From Buxus sempervirens (taxonomy: Eukaryota; Streptophyta; Magnoliopsida; Buxales; Buxaceae): DNA of 64,000 bases. The stretch is from the NCBI GenBank assembly GCA_947561395.2, contig OX387183.1, positions 7,621,883 through 7,685,882 on the forward strand, written 5' to 3'. The notes below the pieces were generated by a model. That model did not search any database. It was not told the origin of the DNA and saw nothing but the letters and a program-made list of their open reading frames with translations. Shown here one piece after another: positions 35,752 through 45,986 of this stretch (the first letter of the stretch is position 1; every line of letters begins with the position of its first letter). The position numbers and the translations under genes are program-made.

Positions 35752-37826
35752 TCAGATCAACCAGTTCTCCGTAATGATTATGTTTTGGATGTGAGCTATC
35801 TTAGCCCAATCCTCACCTGTCTCCCGTTGGCATCGCCAATATAAGTGGGGACATCCCCAAATTCTTAGATTTTGAAGCCTTGTGAGACGTTGCATCCCTT
35901 CTGGCAGACAAGTCAACAACGGGCAACTGTCAAGAACAAATTCTTGCAGTGATGCGAGGTTTGGAAGCCAATCAGGTATGGTTGTCAATCTATCACATAA
36001 ACTTATTTCTAAAGATTCCAGGGAGGTAGCATGTTGTAGTGCGTTGGGAAGAGAAAGCACCTTCGGTAGGGAGACAACAGAGAACTTTTGTAGGGACCTG
36101 AAGCTCATCAAGCTATTGTGTGGCTCCACTTCCAACCAAGTAGCATTTGGACAACTAGCTACTGACAGATGACTAGATGAGTGATGTATTGCAAGATTGG
36201 TAAAGAAGTAATCATGGGACAATCATAAATAGATAAGGATCGAAGGGCAGAGAGTTGTTGCAGTACATCTTCAGACAAAGATTTCAGATTATAGCACCTC
36301 TCAATGTGCAAATCCTCCAGAGAAACAAGATTCTGTAATCCCTCTGCCGGCAGACATTCCAGGTCTCGACACCGAGAAATTTGTAAAGACTTTAGTGTAG
36401 GAATACCAGAAAGAGTGGATGATGTATGGTTTGAAGTCAATGACCGTAATAACAGCTCCCCTCTGCCACATTTCAGTGTCCACGTTTCCAAAGATGGAAA
36501 GAATGGCGTTTCAACTAAACTTGGGCAAGATGTTATAGTCTAAGTGATAAGTCGTGGGAGGGATAGAAATTGACCTCCCCCCCCATTTTTCTAGTTTAGG
36601 TAAGTCATCCAAGTAGAGGCTTTCCAGTGACATGAATCCACTGCCAATGCACTCCAAGTACGGCATGTGTTCTAAACTGAGAAACTGAAGAGATGGGAGC
36701 TCGCCGAGTGCAGAGAGATGTTGGCATCCACCAAAATAATGCAATTCAATCGAAACAAGACGCTCCAAGGTAGACATTCTCCAATATGGAAACTTGACAC
36801 CTTTATAATCATATATAACAAGCTCCTTCAGATTCGTCGGAGGGTGGAGACATTCCAATATACGTTCATCATGTTGTTGTCGCCCTGTCCACATGTGTTC
36901 TGAATTCCACTCTAATCTCAAAAGATAAAGGTGTTCTTTCTTCTCTAAGCTTGCTTTCACTGCATCTGCTGGATCTGTAACATGGTTAAGACATAAAATA
37001 CACAAATCATCCCTGAGGCCATCTAAAGGGCCCAACTCACTAATTTTGCTTCCAATTTTGTCATCCACAACAAATATTGGCAAAGTTTGGAGAGAGCTCA
37101 GCTGCCCCAGCCCAGATGGCATGTGAGTCAAAGGTGTTTTTTGATTAATGATATGCCTAAGTTTAACCATCTTCCACATATCCTTGGGCAATTCTTGAAG
37201 ATATCCACATTTACGAACTATCAGGCTTCGTAAATTCTGCAACTTACTAAAAGAATCAGGTAGTGCTCTAATGTCAGAATAAGACAAATCTAAATACCTC
37301 AAATGTTTAAGTTCACAAATGGATTCAGGAAGCCTCTCAAGATTTGACCAACTTAAATCTAATGCACGTAAGCGCTTAAAACTTAAACATTTATCGTAAG
37401 GTAGATCAAGTCGGTTAGGCTTGAGAAGTGTTCTTGACTTATTTGATGTATTAAACAATTGTGGATTCAATTCACCAGACAACCACATATGTCGAGCACT
37501 TCCTTCAGGAGATGTAATGTCTCCACCTTGTGGGGCCTCAGTGACTTCGCCTGCAATCAGGTATTCTGTCCCAGCAATAGATCGCGCAAGGTCATGCATA
37601 AGGTCATGCATTTTGCAGCTTATTATACTCCCATCATCATATTCCTTTGCATCCTGAAAAAAGGTCCTTGACAATAGAATATGGAAATACTCATTGCCAA
37701 CATCCTCCATTGGTCGAGTGGATGGTTGGATTAAGCCATTTGCCATCCACAAATAAATCAATATCCGCCTATTGATTTCATGATCTTTTGGGAACAACGA
37801 GCAATATGCAAAGCAAGCTTTCAAAT

Positions 37827-37874
<48 letters not shown>

Positions 37875-38205
37875 AAAATCGTAGCTAAACTTCAATATAG
37901 GCATAATGTTGATGCTCTTTCCCTCGTTTCTATTGACATCATCGGTTAACTTCCAAATGTCATTATCTCGGACGAACTTCCAATAGCTCTCATCGGTCTT
38001 AGACTTCAACAGGCTTCCAAGAGCAGTTATGGCTAAAGGCACACCGTCACATTTTCTCACAATTTCTCTTCCAATTGGAACGAGGTTTGTTTTGTACTTT
38101 TCCTCCTCTCCTTCTCTAAAAGCACGTTGCTTGAACACTGACCAGCAATGAACATTGTTTGATAACGGCCCTAGCAAGAAGTGTTGTGAGGTTGGGGACA
38201 TGATT
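35752..38205 (-). pseudogene. CNL C-terminal part: NB-ARC second half and leucine-rich repeats
   Basis: The segment begins at SPTSQHFLLGPLS. It contains RNBS-C-like CWSVFKQRAF, the GLPL motif (CDGVPLAITALGSLL), RNBS-D (ACFAYCSLFPKD), the WMANGLI winged-helix motif and the MHD motif (KMHDLMHDLARSI). At least ten leucine-rich repeats follow (FKRLRALDLSWSNLERLP, LKHLRYLDLSYSDIRALP and so on) to the stop at 35752. The homopolymer at 37829-37870 falls between SYDFL and LKACF, where family members have about PSH. Two frame changes occur in the later repeats near 36535 and 36190. Confidence 0.92.
37829..37870. repeat. 42-base poly-G run within CNL coding sequence
   Basis: The run is 42 consecutive G on the plus strand (C on the coding strand). 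Such a length is unusual and the true length may be misread. The frames on either side differ by one base at the given length. A second run of 39 C lies at 59095-59133. Confidence 0.95.
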
Positions 38206-38762
38206 TGAGATTTCTAAATCTCAGTCCCTGTTCTCTAGGATTCTAAACAAGAAGAGATTACAATACTAAATGACAAAACAGTAGTAAAGAGACACGTAAT
38301 TTTTACGAGGAAACCCTAGACAATAGTCTAGGTAAAACCTCGGGTCTTGTTGAGTAAGACCACGCCTGAAAACAATGTATTACTAGCAAATGTTCTTTAC
38401 AAAATTTTCAGACATACAATGATCTTATACAAACATAAGGATTCACTCACACAGTTGATTCCACAACCTTTGTCTGCAACAACTTGATCTTCATCTTCTC
38501 CAGCAGTTTCAAGACTTCACACGAACATGATGAGATCTGACAACTTTTGGTAACCCTGTATATTGCTTTCTTCGTATATCTTTACAGAGATGGAAATACA
38601 CATAAATAGAAGATGATGAAACCTATTCTTGGATATACATATGTTACGGCTAGAATAATGGGTGATCCTTGAAACAGGGGATTTACATTCAAGACTCACC
38701 CCTATAATCTTGCTAACCGATTCCAGTGCCAATAATCTCGCTAATGACAACTCACGCCAACA

Positions 38763-38777
38763 CTCCCCCTCAAGTTG
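38763..38777 (-). other. Polypurine tract of the nested copia element
   Basis: The minus strand reads AACTTGAGGGGGAG directly before the 3' LTR start TGTTGGC. Confidence 0.85.
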
Positions 38778-41700
38778 GTGCATACAAATCTCTTATGCCC
38801 AACTTGTCAAGAGAGTTGTAGAAGTTCTTGCTACATACTGCCTTTGTAAGTATGTCTGCTAACTGGTCTTCAGACTTCACGAAAGGAAAACGAATTATCT
38901 TGTCTTCAAGGTTTTGCTTGATGAAATGTCGATCTACCTCCACATGTTTTGTGCGATCATGCTGGATAGGGTTGTGAGAAATATCAATAGCTGCCTTATT
39001 GTCACAGAATAGATCCATCTCGGAGCTAGGAGCAAAGCCAATTTCTGTCAATAGTCTCCTTAGCCAGAGGAGCTCACAAAGACCCTTAGCCATTCCACGG
39101 AACTCGGCTTCAGCACTTGATAATGCCACTACTTTTTGTTTCTTACTTCTCCATGTAACCAGATTCCCACCAACAAACATGAAGTAACCTGAAGTGGACT
39201 TTCTGTCCAAGATATTCCCTGCCCAATCTGCATCAGTATATCCTTCAACTCTTAGATGATTATTCTTTGAAACCATAAGTCCTTTTCCAGGGGATGACTT
39301 TAAGTATCGAAGAATCCTGATCACTGCATCCATGTGATCCTCACTAGGACAATGCATGAACTGACTTACTACGCTTACCGCATAAGCAATATCTGGGCGA
39401 GTATGTGAGAGATAAATAAGTTTCCCAACCAACCTCTGGTACCTCTCTTTGTCTGTTGGAACTTGGTTTGGAGATTCTCCAAGTCTGTGGTTTTGAACTA
39501 TTGGTGTGTCTGCTGGCTTACACTCCAATAATCCCACCTCAGATAGTAGATCAAGTATATATTTTCGTTGGGAGAGAAATATACCTTGCTTTGATCTAGC
39601 CACTTCAATTCCCAGAAAATATTTAAGACCTCCCAAATTTTTCATCTCAAATTCAGTTGCCAACTGCTTTTGGAGTCTCGAAATTTCTTCTGGATCATCT
39701 CCTGTAATAATCATGTCATCTACATAGATTATTAAAGCCGTTACCTTGCCCAGTTGATGCTTTAGAAAGAGCGTATGGTCTGAATTGCTTTGTTGAAAGC
39801 CATATTTCTTCATTGCCAAGCTAAATCGCCCAAACCATGCTCGAGGTGATTGCTTTAGTCCATACAATGCTCGTTGTAATTTGCACACAACCTCAGTCTT
39901 TGAGGTTTCTATGTAGCCTGGTGGAATATCCATATACACTTCCTCCTCAAGATCGCCGTGAAGGAATGCGTTCTTTACATCAAACTGATGTAGTGGCCAA
40001 TCAAGATTTGCTGCTAGAGATAGCAAGACTCTAACTGTATTCAACTTGGCCACTGGTGAGAAAGTTTCCTGATAGTCCACGCCATATGTCTGCGTATAAC
40101 CCTTTGCCACTAACCTTGCTTTATGCCGTTCGATCGATCCATCTGCCTTGTGTTTGATGGAGAACACCCATTTGCACCCCACTGTCTTTTTCCCTTTAGG
40201 CAACGGAACCAGAGCCCATGTTTTGTTCTTCAGTAATGCCTCCATTTCTTCCTTTATAGCTTGGGTCCACTTAGGATCTGTTAGAGCTTCCTGAACACTA
40301 GTGGGAACATGGCATACCGAAAGTTTGTGAGCAAATGTTTTGAGGGGTTCAGATAGTCTCTTCGTGGATACATAGTTGGCAATTGGAAACTTTGACCTTC
40401 GGTCCTCAATTTCTGGAGAGTACCTATTTGGTGGCTTTCCACGATTATTCCTGAAAGGTAAGATATAGCCAGCAGAAGTATCCATATCATTATTAGTCGG
40501 ACGTGCTATGGGAGAGTTTACCTCAGGGATATTCTCAGGAGATGGCTCTTTAGGTACTTCGGAGTGGGGGGATTCTGGTTCAGCTTCAGGTGGTGTAGAT
40601 GTTGCTCTTAGAGTTATGTCATCCTCTGGAGATGCATTCGGAGTTTCATCAACCATATCTGTGTCATTGAACCCCTGCCAGTCAAATCTTAACCAATTCT
40701 GCTCTTCATCTTGGATCTCCCCCTGAAGAGAAGAGTTGGATACCGAGGGAGAGTAGAACGTGTCGGATTCTAGAAATGTGACATCTAGAGTTACATAGGT
40801 GCGCTTGGTGGTCGGATCATAGCAGCGGTACCCTTTTTGATGTAAAGCATACCCCAAAAAAAGACACCGAACAGCACAGGGATCAAGTTTAGTGCGTTGG
40901 TTCTTATGGAGATGTACAAAGGCTACACATCCAAAGATCCGGGGAGGAATCATCAACACTGTGGGCAAGGACACATAAGTTGAAAGGGTCTGTAAGGGTG
41001 TCTTAAAACCCAAGACTTTGGATGGCATACGGTTGAGGAGGTGCACGGCTGTAGCAACAGCATCACCCCAGTGTCGACTGGGTACATGAGCTCCAAGTAA
41101 AAGAGCACGAGCAGTTTCAAGTATATGTCGGTTTTTCCGTTCAGCAATACCATTTTGCTGAGGAGTCTGCGGGCAAGAAGTTTCATGAAGAACTCCATGT
41201 TTTTGGAAATAATCATGAAACCCTTGGTTAACATATTCACCACCATTATCAGATCTGAGAGTCTTTATCTTAGCTGAAAATTGAGTTTGAACCATTACAT
41301 GAAATGATTTGAACACACTCAATACCTCATCTTTGTGTTTCAACAGATATAGCCAAGTCATGCGAGTACAATCATCCACAAATATTACAAACCAGCGATT
41401 ACCAGATGCAGTAGAAACTGGAGAGGGGCCCCACACATCAGAATGAATTAAAGCAAACGGAACCTCACTTTTATTCATACTCAATGGATAGGTAACTCGA
41501 TGACTTTTAGCAAGGATGCAAGTATCACACTTAAAGTCAACAGTTGATATATGTGAAAACAAATCAGGAAACAAATGTTGCATATACCCAAATGACGGGT
41601 GTCCCAACCGACGATGTAAAAGCCAAATCTGTCTCTCCTTGGTACCACTCAGATGATGCATGTGATGTGCTCGGCCTACACTGAAATCATCCATGCAGTA

Positions 41701-43176
41701 TAATCCCCCCCTCTTAGTACCACGCCCAATGATCTCCTTGCTGAGAATATCCTGAAGAAGACAAAAGGTAGGATAAATTAGCACAATACAATTTAAGTCT
41801 GTGGTAACTTGGCTGACGGAGAGTAACTTATGAGACAGGGAGGGAACCAATAAAGTATTTGATAATGTGAGAGAAGGTGACAAAGTCACAGTGCCAGCCC
41901 CAGTGACCGAAGAAACAACTCCATTGGCATTTGCAATGCTAGTGCGTCGCGGTGGAGAAGTGTGCGAGAAATCGTTAGCCTCGAACGTCATGTGATCAGT
42001 AGCCCCAGAGTCAAGTATCCAAGTACCACTGTCAACATCTCGATGAGAACTAAATAAAGCAGCACCAGAGTTACCTGAATCCGAAAGAGATAACATTCCC
42101 TGGGAAAATTCGACAGGTGGTGTAAGGGAAAGAGACGACTCTGCAGTAGCTATGGCAACCTTCCCCGTTCCTCCATCAGTTCCCGTGGCGTCACGGCGTT
42201 TCCGAGCTTGAAGTTCGTTCCACCAATCAGGATACCCGTGTAGCTTGAAACAAGTCTCACGGGTATGCTTCATATTTCCACAGTGAGTACACTTGGTGCC
42301 ATCAGATGACGTTTGTGGCTTAGAGGATGCCCCGACTTTCCCATTGCCCAGTGAAAGAAATCCTGTATTCGATGAGGCTGATTTTCCCGCTTTGAAACCT
42401 TTAGAAGCCAAAACTGCTCCTGGGGTGTCATTGGTTCTGCCAGTGATCATAACAGTTTGCCGGATTGCTTCCCGGCGAACATGGGCGTAAGCTTGTTCGA
42501 TGGTAGGAAATGGACGCATCTGCAGCACGTCACCCCGAATCTTGTCCAGTCGATCGTCGATCCCATCTAAGAAGACGTACACTCGGTCTTCCTGTAGAAG
42601 ATGGTTATAGTGTTTAATATCAGTAGGACACTCCATCGGATTCGGACGACGGAAATCGATCTCACGCCACAAACCTTGGAGATCGTTGTAATATTTCTCA
42701 AGAGAACCTCCAGCTTGTCGCAGACGGGTTACACGACGTCGGAGGTCATAGACTTGAGAAGTATCACTGCCATCAAAATATGTAGTCGCAATAGAGTCCC
42801 AGACTTGCTTTGCCGTGGGAAATCGAATAAAATTCCCAATCAACGAAGGGTCCATGGAATTAATCAACCAGCCCTTGACAATGGCGTTGTCTGTGCGCCA
42901 TTTCCGGAAGGATGCAGACGTTGAATGAGGTTCAGGAAAGTCTCCATTGATATATCCCAGCTTGTCTTTGCCAGAGATGTACATCTCGACAACTTGGGAC
43001 CAGAGGGCATAGTTGGTGCCGTCCAACTTGATGCCAATCGGTGCAGCGGAATTCTCGGTGATCTGCGTCGGGGTCTGAGCTTTGGTAAAAGCTTCTGTCA
43101 TTCGGGTAGTTAATTCTGTGAGGATGGTGTTCGTTGGGAGTCCACCAGAGTTGTCGAAGTCACTGGTGTCCTCCAT
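38770..43176 (-). CDS. Gag-pol polyprotein of the nested copia element (1468 residues)
   Basis: One uninterrupted frame in the copia order. Gag (about residues 45-245) has KLDGTNYALWSQVVEMYI. A CCHC knuckle (CTHCGNMKHTRETC) lies near 297-310. An aspartic protease has WILDSGATDHM near 390. Integrase follows (LLHRRLGHPSFGYM, then FVDDCTRMTWLY, SDNGGEY and a QQNGIAERKNRH segment). Reverse transcriptase has WVFSIKHKADGSIERHKARL, QFDVKNAFLHGDL and the YVDDMIITGD box. RNase H has YTDADWAGN, STSGY and ALSSAEAEF. The length is usual for plant copia polyproteins. The copia lineage is not assigned. Confidence 0.97.
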   Translation of the reverse strand: MEDTSDFDNSGGLPTNTILTELTTRMTEAFTKAQTPTQITENSAAPIGIKLDGTNYALWSQVVEMYISGKDKLGYINGDFPEPHSTSASFRKWRTDNAIVKGWLINSMDPSLIGNFIRFPTAKQVWDSIATTYFDGSDTSQVYDLRRRVTRLRQAGGSLEKYYNDLQGLWREIDFRRPNPMECPTDIKHYNHLLQEDRVYVFLDGIDDRLDKIRGDVLQMRPFPTIEQAYAHVRREAIRQTVMITGRTNDTPGAVLASKGFKAGKSASSNTGFLSLGNGKVGASSKPQTSSDGTKCTHCGNMKHTRETCFKLHGYPDWWNELQARKRRDATGTDGGTGKVAIATAESSLSLTPPVEFSQGMLSLSDSGNSGAALFSSHRDVDSGTWILDSGATDHMTFEANDFSHTSPPRRTSIANANGVVSSVTGAGTVTLSPSLTLSNTLLVPSLSHKLLSVSQVTTDLNCIVLIYPTFCLLQDILSKEIIGRGTKRGGLYCMDDFSVGRAHHMHHLSGTKERQIWLLHRRLGHPSFGYMQHLFPDLFSHISTVDFKCDTCILAKSHRVTYPLSMNKSEVPFALIHSDVWGPSPVSTASGNRWFVIFVDDCTRMTWLYLLKHKDEVLSVFKSFHVMVQTQFSAKIKTLRSDNGGEYVNQGFHDYFQKHGVLHETSCPQTPQQNGIAERKNRHILETARALLLGAHVPSRHWGDAVATAVHLLNRMPSKVLGFKTPLQTLSTYVSLPTVLMIPPRIFGCVAFVHLHKNQRTKLDPCAVRCLFLGYALHQKGYRCYDPTTKRTYVTLDVTFLESDTFYSPSVSNSSLQGEIQDEEQNWLRFDWQGFNDTDMVDETPNASPEDDITLRATSTPPEAEPESPHSEVPKEPSPENIPEVNSPIARPTNNDMDTSAGYILPFRNNRGKPPNRYSPEIEDRRSKFPIANYVSTKRLSEPLKTFAHKLSVCHVPTSVQEALTDPKWTQAIKEEMEALLKNKTWALVPLPKGKKTVGCKWVFSIKHKADGSIERHKARLVAKGYTQTYGVDYQETFSPVAKLNTVRVLLSLAANLDWPLHQFDVKNAFLHGDLEEEVYMDIPPGYIETSKTEVVCKLQRALYGLKQSPRAWFGRFSLAMKKYGFQQSNSDHTLFLKHQLGKVTALIIYVDDMIITGDDPEEISRLQKQLATEFEMKNLGGLKYFLGIEVARSKQGIFLSQRKYILDLLSEVGLLECKPADTPIVQNHRLGESPNQVPTDKERYQRLVGKLIYLSHTRPDIAYAVSVVSQFMHCPSEDHMDAVIRILRYLKSSPGKGLMVSKNNHLRVEGYTDADWAGNILDRKSTSGYFMFVGGNLVTWRSKKQKVVALSSAEAEFRGMAKGLCELLWLRRLLTEIGFAPSSEMDLFCDNKAAIDISHNPIQHDRTKHVEVDRHFIKQNLEDKIIRFPFVKSEDQLADILTKAVCSKNFYNSLDKLGIRDLYAPT

Positions 43177-43236
43177 TGATGAGAAGAAAAAGAGGGATCA
43201 ACCGTTAGGGATAACAGAGAGCCTTGGATCGATTTT

Positions 43237-43248
43237 GCTCTGATACCA
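43237..43248 (-). other. Primer binding site of the nested copia element
   Basis: The minus strand reads TGGTATCAGAGC immediately next to the 5' LTR, the initiator Met tRNA type. Confidence 0.93.
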
Positions 43249-43473
43249 TGACAACTTTTGGTAACCCTGTATATTGCTTTCTTCGTATATCTTTACAGAG
43301 ATGGAAATACACATAAATAGAAGATGATGAAACCTATTCTTGGATATACATATGTTACGGCTAGAATAATGGGTGATCCTTGAAACAGGGGATTTACATT
43401 CAAGACTCACCCCTATAATCTTGCTAACCGATTCCAGTGCCAATAATCTCGCTAATGACAACTCACGCCAACA
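43249..43473 (-). repeat. 5' LTR of the nested copia element
   Basis: The 225-bp LTR starts TGACAACTTTTGG and ends CACGCCAACA on the plus strand. Its partner is 38538-38762. Confidence 0.96.
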
Positions 43474-43963
43474 AGATCAATGAGATTGCCCATTCCAATC
43501 GTACACAGATCTGGAATGTTCTTGTTCTGAAAACTTTCCCAGTTTTCCAGAATTCTACAGCAACCTCAACATCTCTGATCTTTCTCCAGCTGCACTCTTC
43601 ACCAAGCTACTTCTGGACTCCCAAAAGATCTCTTCTAGAATCATTCAGTTCCCCTTTTAAATCAGGGGTCCAACCATCTTGAAAACTACCTGCCCAACAA
43701 CCTGAACAACCTTTGTAACTAACTAATAGAACCTAACAGATTCTCGTATTCACCTGAGATTTTTGTTAGGTCTGTAGCTATACCAGGTTACACTTAAACC
43801 TGCTGGAAGCAAACTAAAGCCACCAACTTAAACAAACTTCATTGACTCAACTCATGATTCATTCAACACATGTCATCACTTTTAACACTTAACAGAAATT
43901 TTATTAGACTCCATGAACCTTTGTCATTCAATTGTCACATGGGAAAAGACATTTTCCCAACAA

Positions 43964-44355
43964 TCTCCCCCTCGACAATTGCATGACAAAACTTTAACAA
44001 TTTATGAACGAATTTAATGAATGCATGCATTCAACTGTATGCATGGAAAGATAACCAACATATATTCAATTTATCATCACATCACCATCAAAATATGAAC
44101 ATAGATCACATCAGTGACATTTAAGTAAGCAAGAATATCAGTATATAAAAAGACTGTAGTCATTTTAGAAAGTTAGTTTTCTTCCTTGCTCCCTCTTTGC
44201 TTGCTCCCCCTTTGTACCATCTACCTTACCTTCTCCATTGGCATCATCTTTCTTTCTCCCCCTCTAGGAACATCTCCCCCTCAAGTCAAGTCCAGCTCTC
44301 CATTAGCTCCAGCAATACCACTCCCCCTCAAGAAAAGCACTATTCTCCCCCTTTT
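43964..44355 (-). repeat. Array of polypurine tracts beside the Sirevirus-like 3' LTR
   Basis: CTCCCCC cores recur on the plus strand near 43966, 44204, 44257, 44274, 44321 and 44345 (GGGGGAG on the element strand). Multiple extra polypurine tracts upstream of the 3' LTR are a known hallmark of Sireviruses. Confidence 0.8.
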
Positions 44356-45986
44356 TGTCATGCAATGATTCAAGGGATACAAGTGCTTAACAAGAGAACT
44401 CATGCCAAGATTAAAGAAGGATATAAGTAGAAAATTCTTTGATTAAAAAAATCAAAACTATGAGGAAAAATTCTACTCATCCAATGTCCAGTTAAGATCC
44501 CAAAGAAACACTCCAAATCAGAAAAATTAACAAATGCAGTACATAAAATGGGAAAATGAAAGTCAAAGAGCCATGCATCTTTGGAGATCTAGAGAAAATA
44601 TAAAACTCATCATATTCTAAAGATTAAGATGAAAATCTAAAGAATTTTAGCCATGTGCAAATAACAGTGAAATCTGAAGACAAAAATCCCTTTAATATGC
44701 TCAATGAAAGACTCTTTTGAGAGGGTTTTGTACAATGGCTGAAATCAAGAGAATAACAATCATGAAAACATGAGCACTCATTAATTCTTGCTAATTTCTA
44801 GTGTTGGAAATAGGGAGAAAATTAACACTTCAGAGATGAAATCCAACTTAAAGCAATGCTCTAAACTCAAGATTGAAACCCAAGAAGATAGAGGATGATG
44901 TTTACCACTTCTCCAAGAGAAATTTAGCAAAGAAATCTCCAAATTGACCAACTTAGGATGAGATTTAACTTTCTTTGATGCTAAGAAACCACTTAGACAA
45001 CCAAAGAATCAAAGCCCCATTGATGTTTTTCTGTAGAGAAGATTGTAGCCTTGACTGAAGATACCCAGAAAAAAAATCTAGTAATGTAACCTACAACAAC
45101 AACTAGTAATGTAACCTGTAATGTAGGCATACGACATAAAAAAAACAAAAAAAACAGAGCAGTAAAAAAAAACTACACAGAGAATACGAATACTACTAGA
45201 AGTAGGTAAAAAAATCAAAGAAGAAATAGGAAGAGGGTGACGTACCTTGCACTAGAGAAGAAATAAAGAAAGAAATTCTCAATCTTGTATGAACCTCTGT
45301 CGAATGTCGAAAGCAATCCGTGAATGCCATTTCCGAGAGTTAAAAAAAATGTAATAGACAGAAAAAAATGAACTCCTAGAATGATTTTAGAAGGGCGAAC
45401 ATTGATTTAACTAATCAGAGGAAAAATGTTGAACGCACCTGATGAGATTAGGGCTTTAGAGCAAAACCCCCAATTCGTGTTCTTCTTTGAGAGTGAAAGG
45501 TTTATGAAAAAGCCGAATAAGGGTTTGGAAGACTAATGCTCGACTTATATACATACCACAAAGTAGCTCTGGGAGGCTACATGATAAGCAGGAGTAAGCA
45601 AATAAAGGTACAAGAAGCTTAACAAATAGATTTGCCGAATCTGAGTAATCTCTTTGCAAAAAAACTCTGAGCAGACAGACCCCTGGTCTGAGTTTTCAAA
45701 AAAAATTTTAAGAGGCTACAAGACATCTGTATTGCATTAATGTTGTACACAAGGAATGAAATCCGTAAGAATTTATCAATGGAATTAACACACCATAACC
45801 TGTCCAAACACAGATAGAAAACAGAATTTTAGCACAACCTTTTGGTTTTATCAAGTAATGAAGCACCTTGAAAAATCAGAGAATTCTTGCTCTGTTAGTA
45901 GTGTAGGCTACAACCCTAACTACTAATTCACTTCAACAATCATTTAATAGACATAAAAGTGCAAGATTGGTCTTCAAGGCACCCTT
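44356..45986. other. Non-coding internal region of the Sirevirus-like element
   Basis: This A-rich sequence has no protein family signal. It lies where integrase and reverse transcriptase would be expected in a complete relative. Confidence 0.6.

Larger units (their letters stand above)
38538..43473 (-). mobile_element. Ty1/copia retrotransposon, looks whole and very young
   Basis: The element is 4,936 bp with 225-bp LTRs (38538-38762 and 43249-43473) between which I see no difference. They are flanked by the 5-bp TSD AGATC (38533-38537 and 43474-43478). It has a primer site directly inside the 5' LTR (43237-43248), a single long gag-pol frame and a polypurine tract next to the 3' LTR. No break was seen. 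Identical LTRs mean a very recent insertion. It sits inside the LTR of the Sirevirus-like element. Confidence 0.96.
38206..43962 (-). repeat. 3' LTR of the Sirevirus-like element (split by a nested copia element)
   Basis: On the plus strand it starts TGAGATTTCTAAATCTCA and ends TTTTCCCAACA. The LTR sequence is 38206-38537 and 43479-43962, about 816 bp; the middle is the nested element 38538-43473 with its TSD. The first 430 bases match 51843-52278. Confidence 0.88.

Noticed and set aside
37821-37870. Polyproline stretch in the CNL frame
   Set aside because: It is only the translation of the 42-base homopolymer and has no counterpart in CNL proteins.
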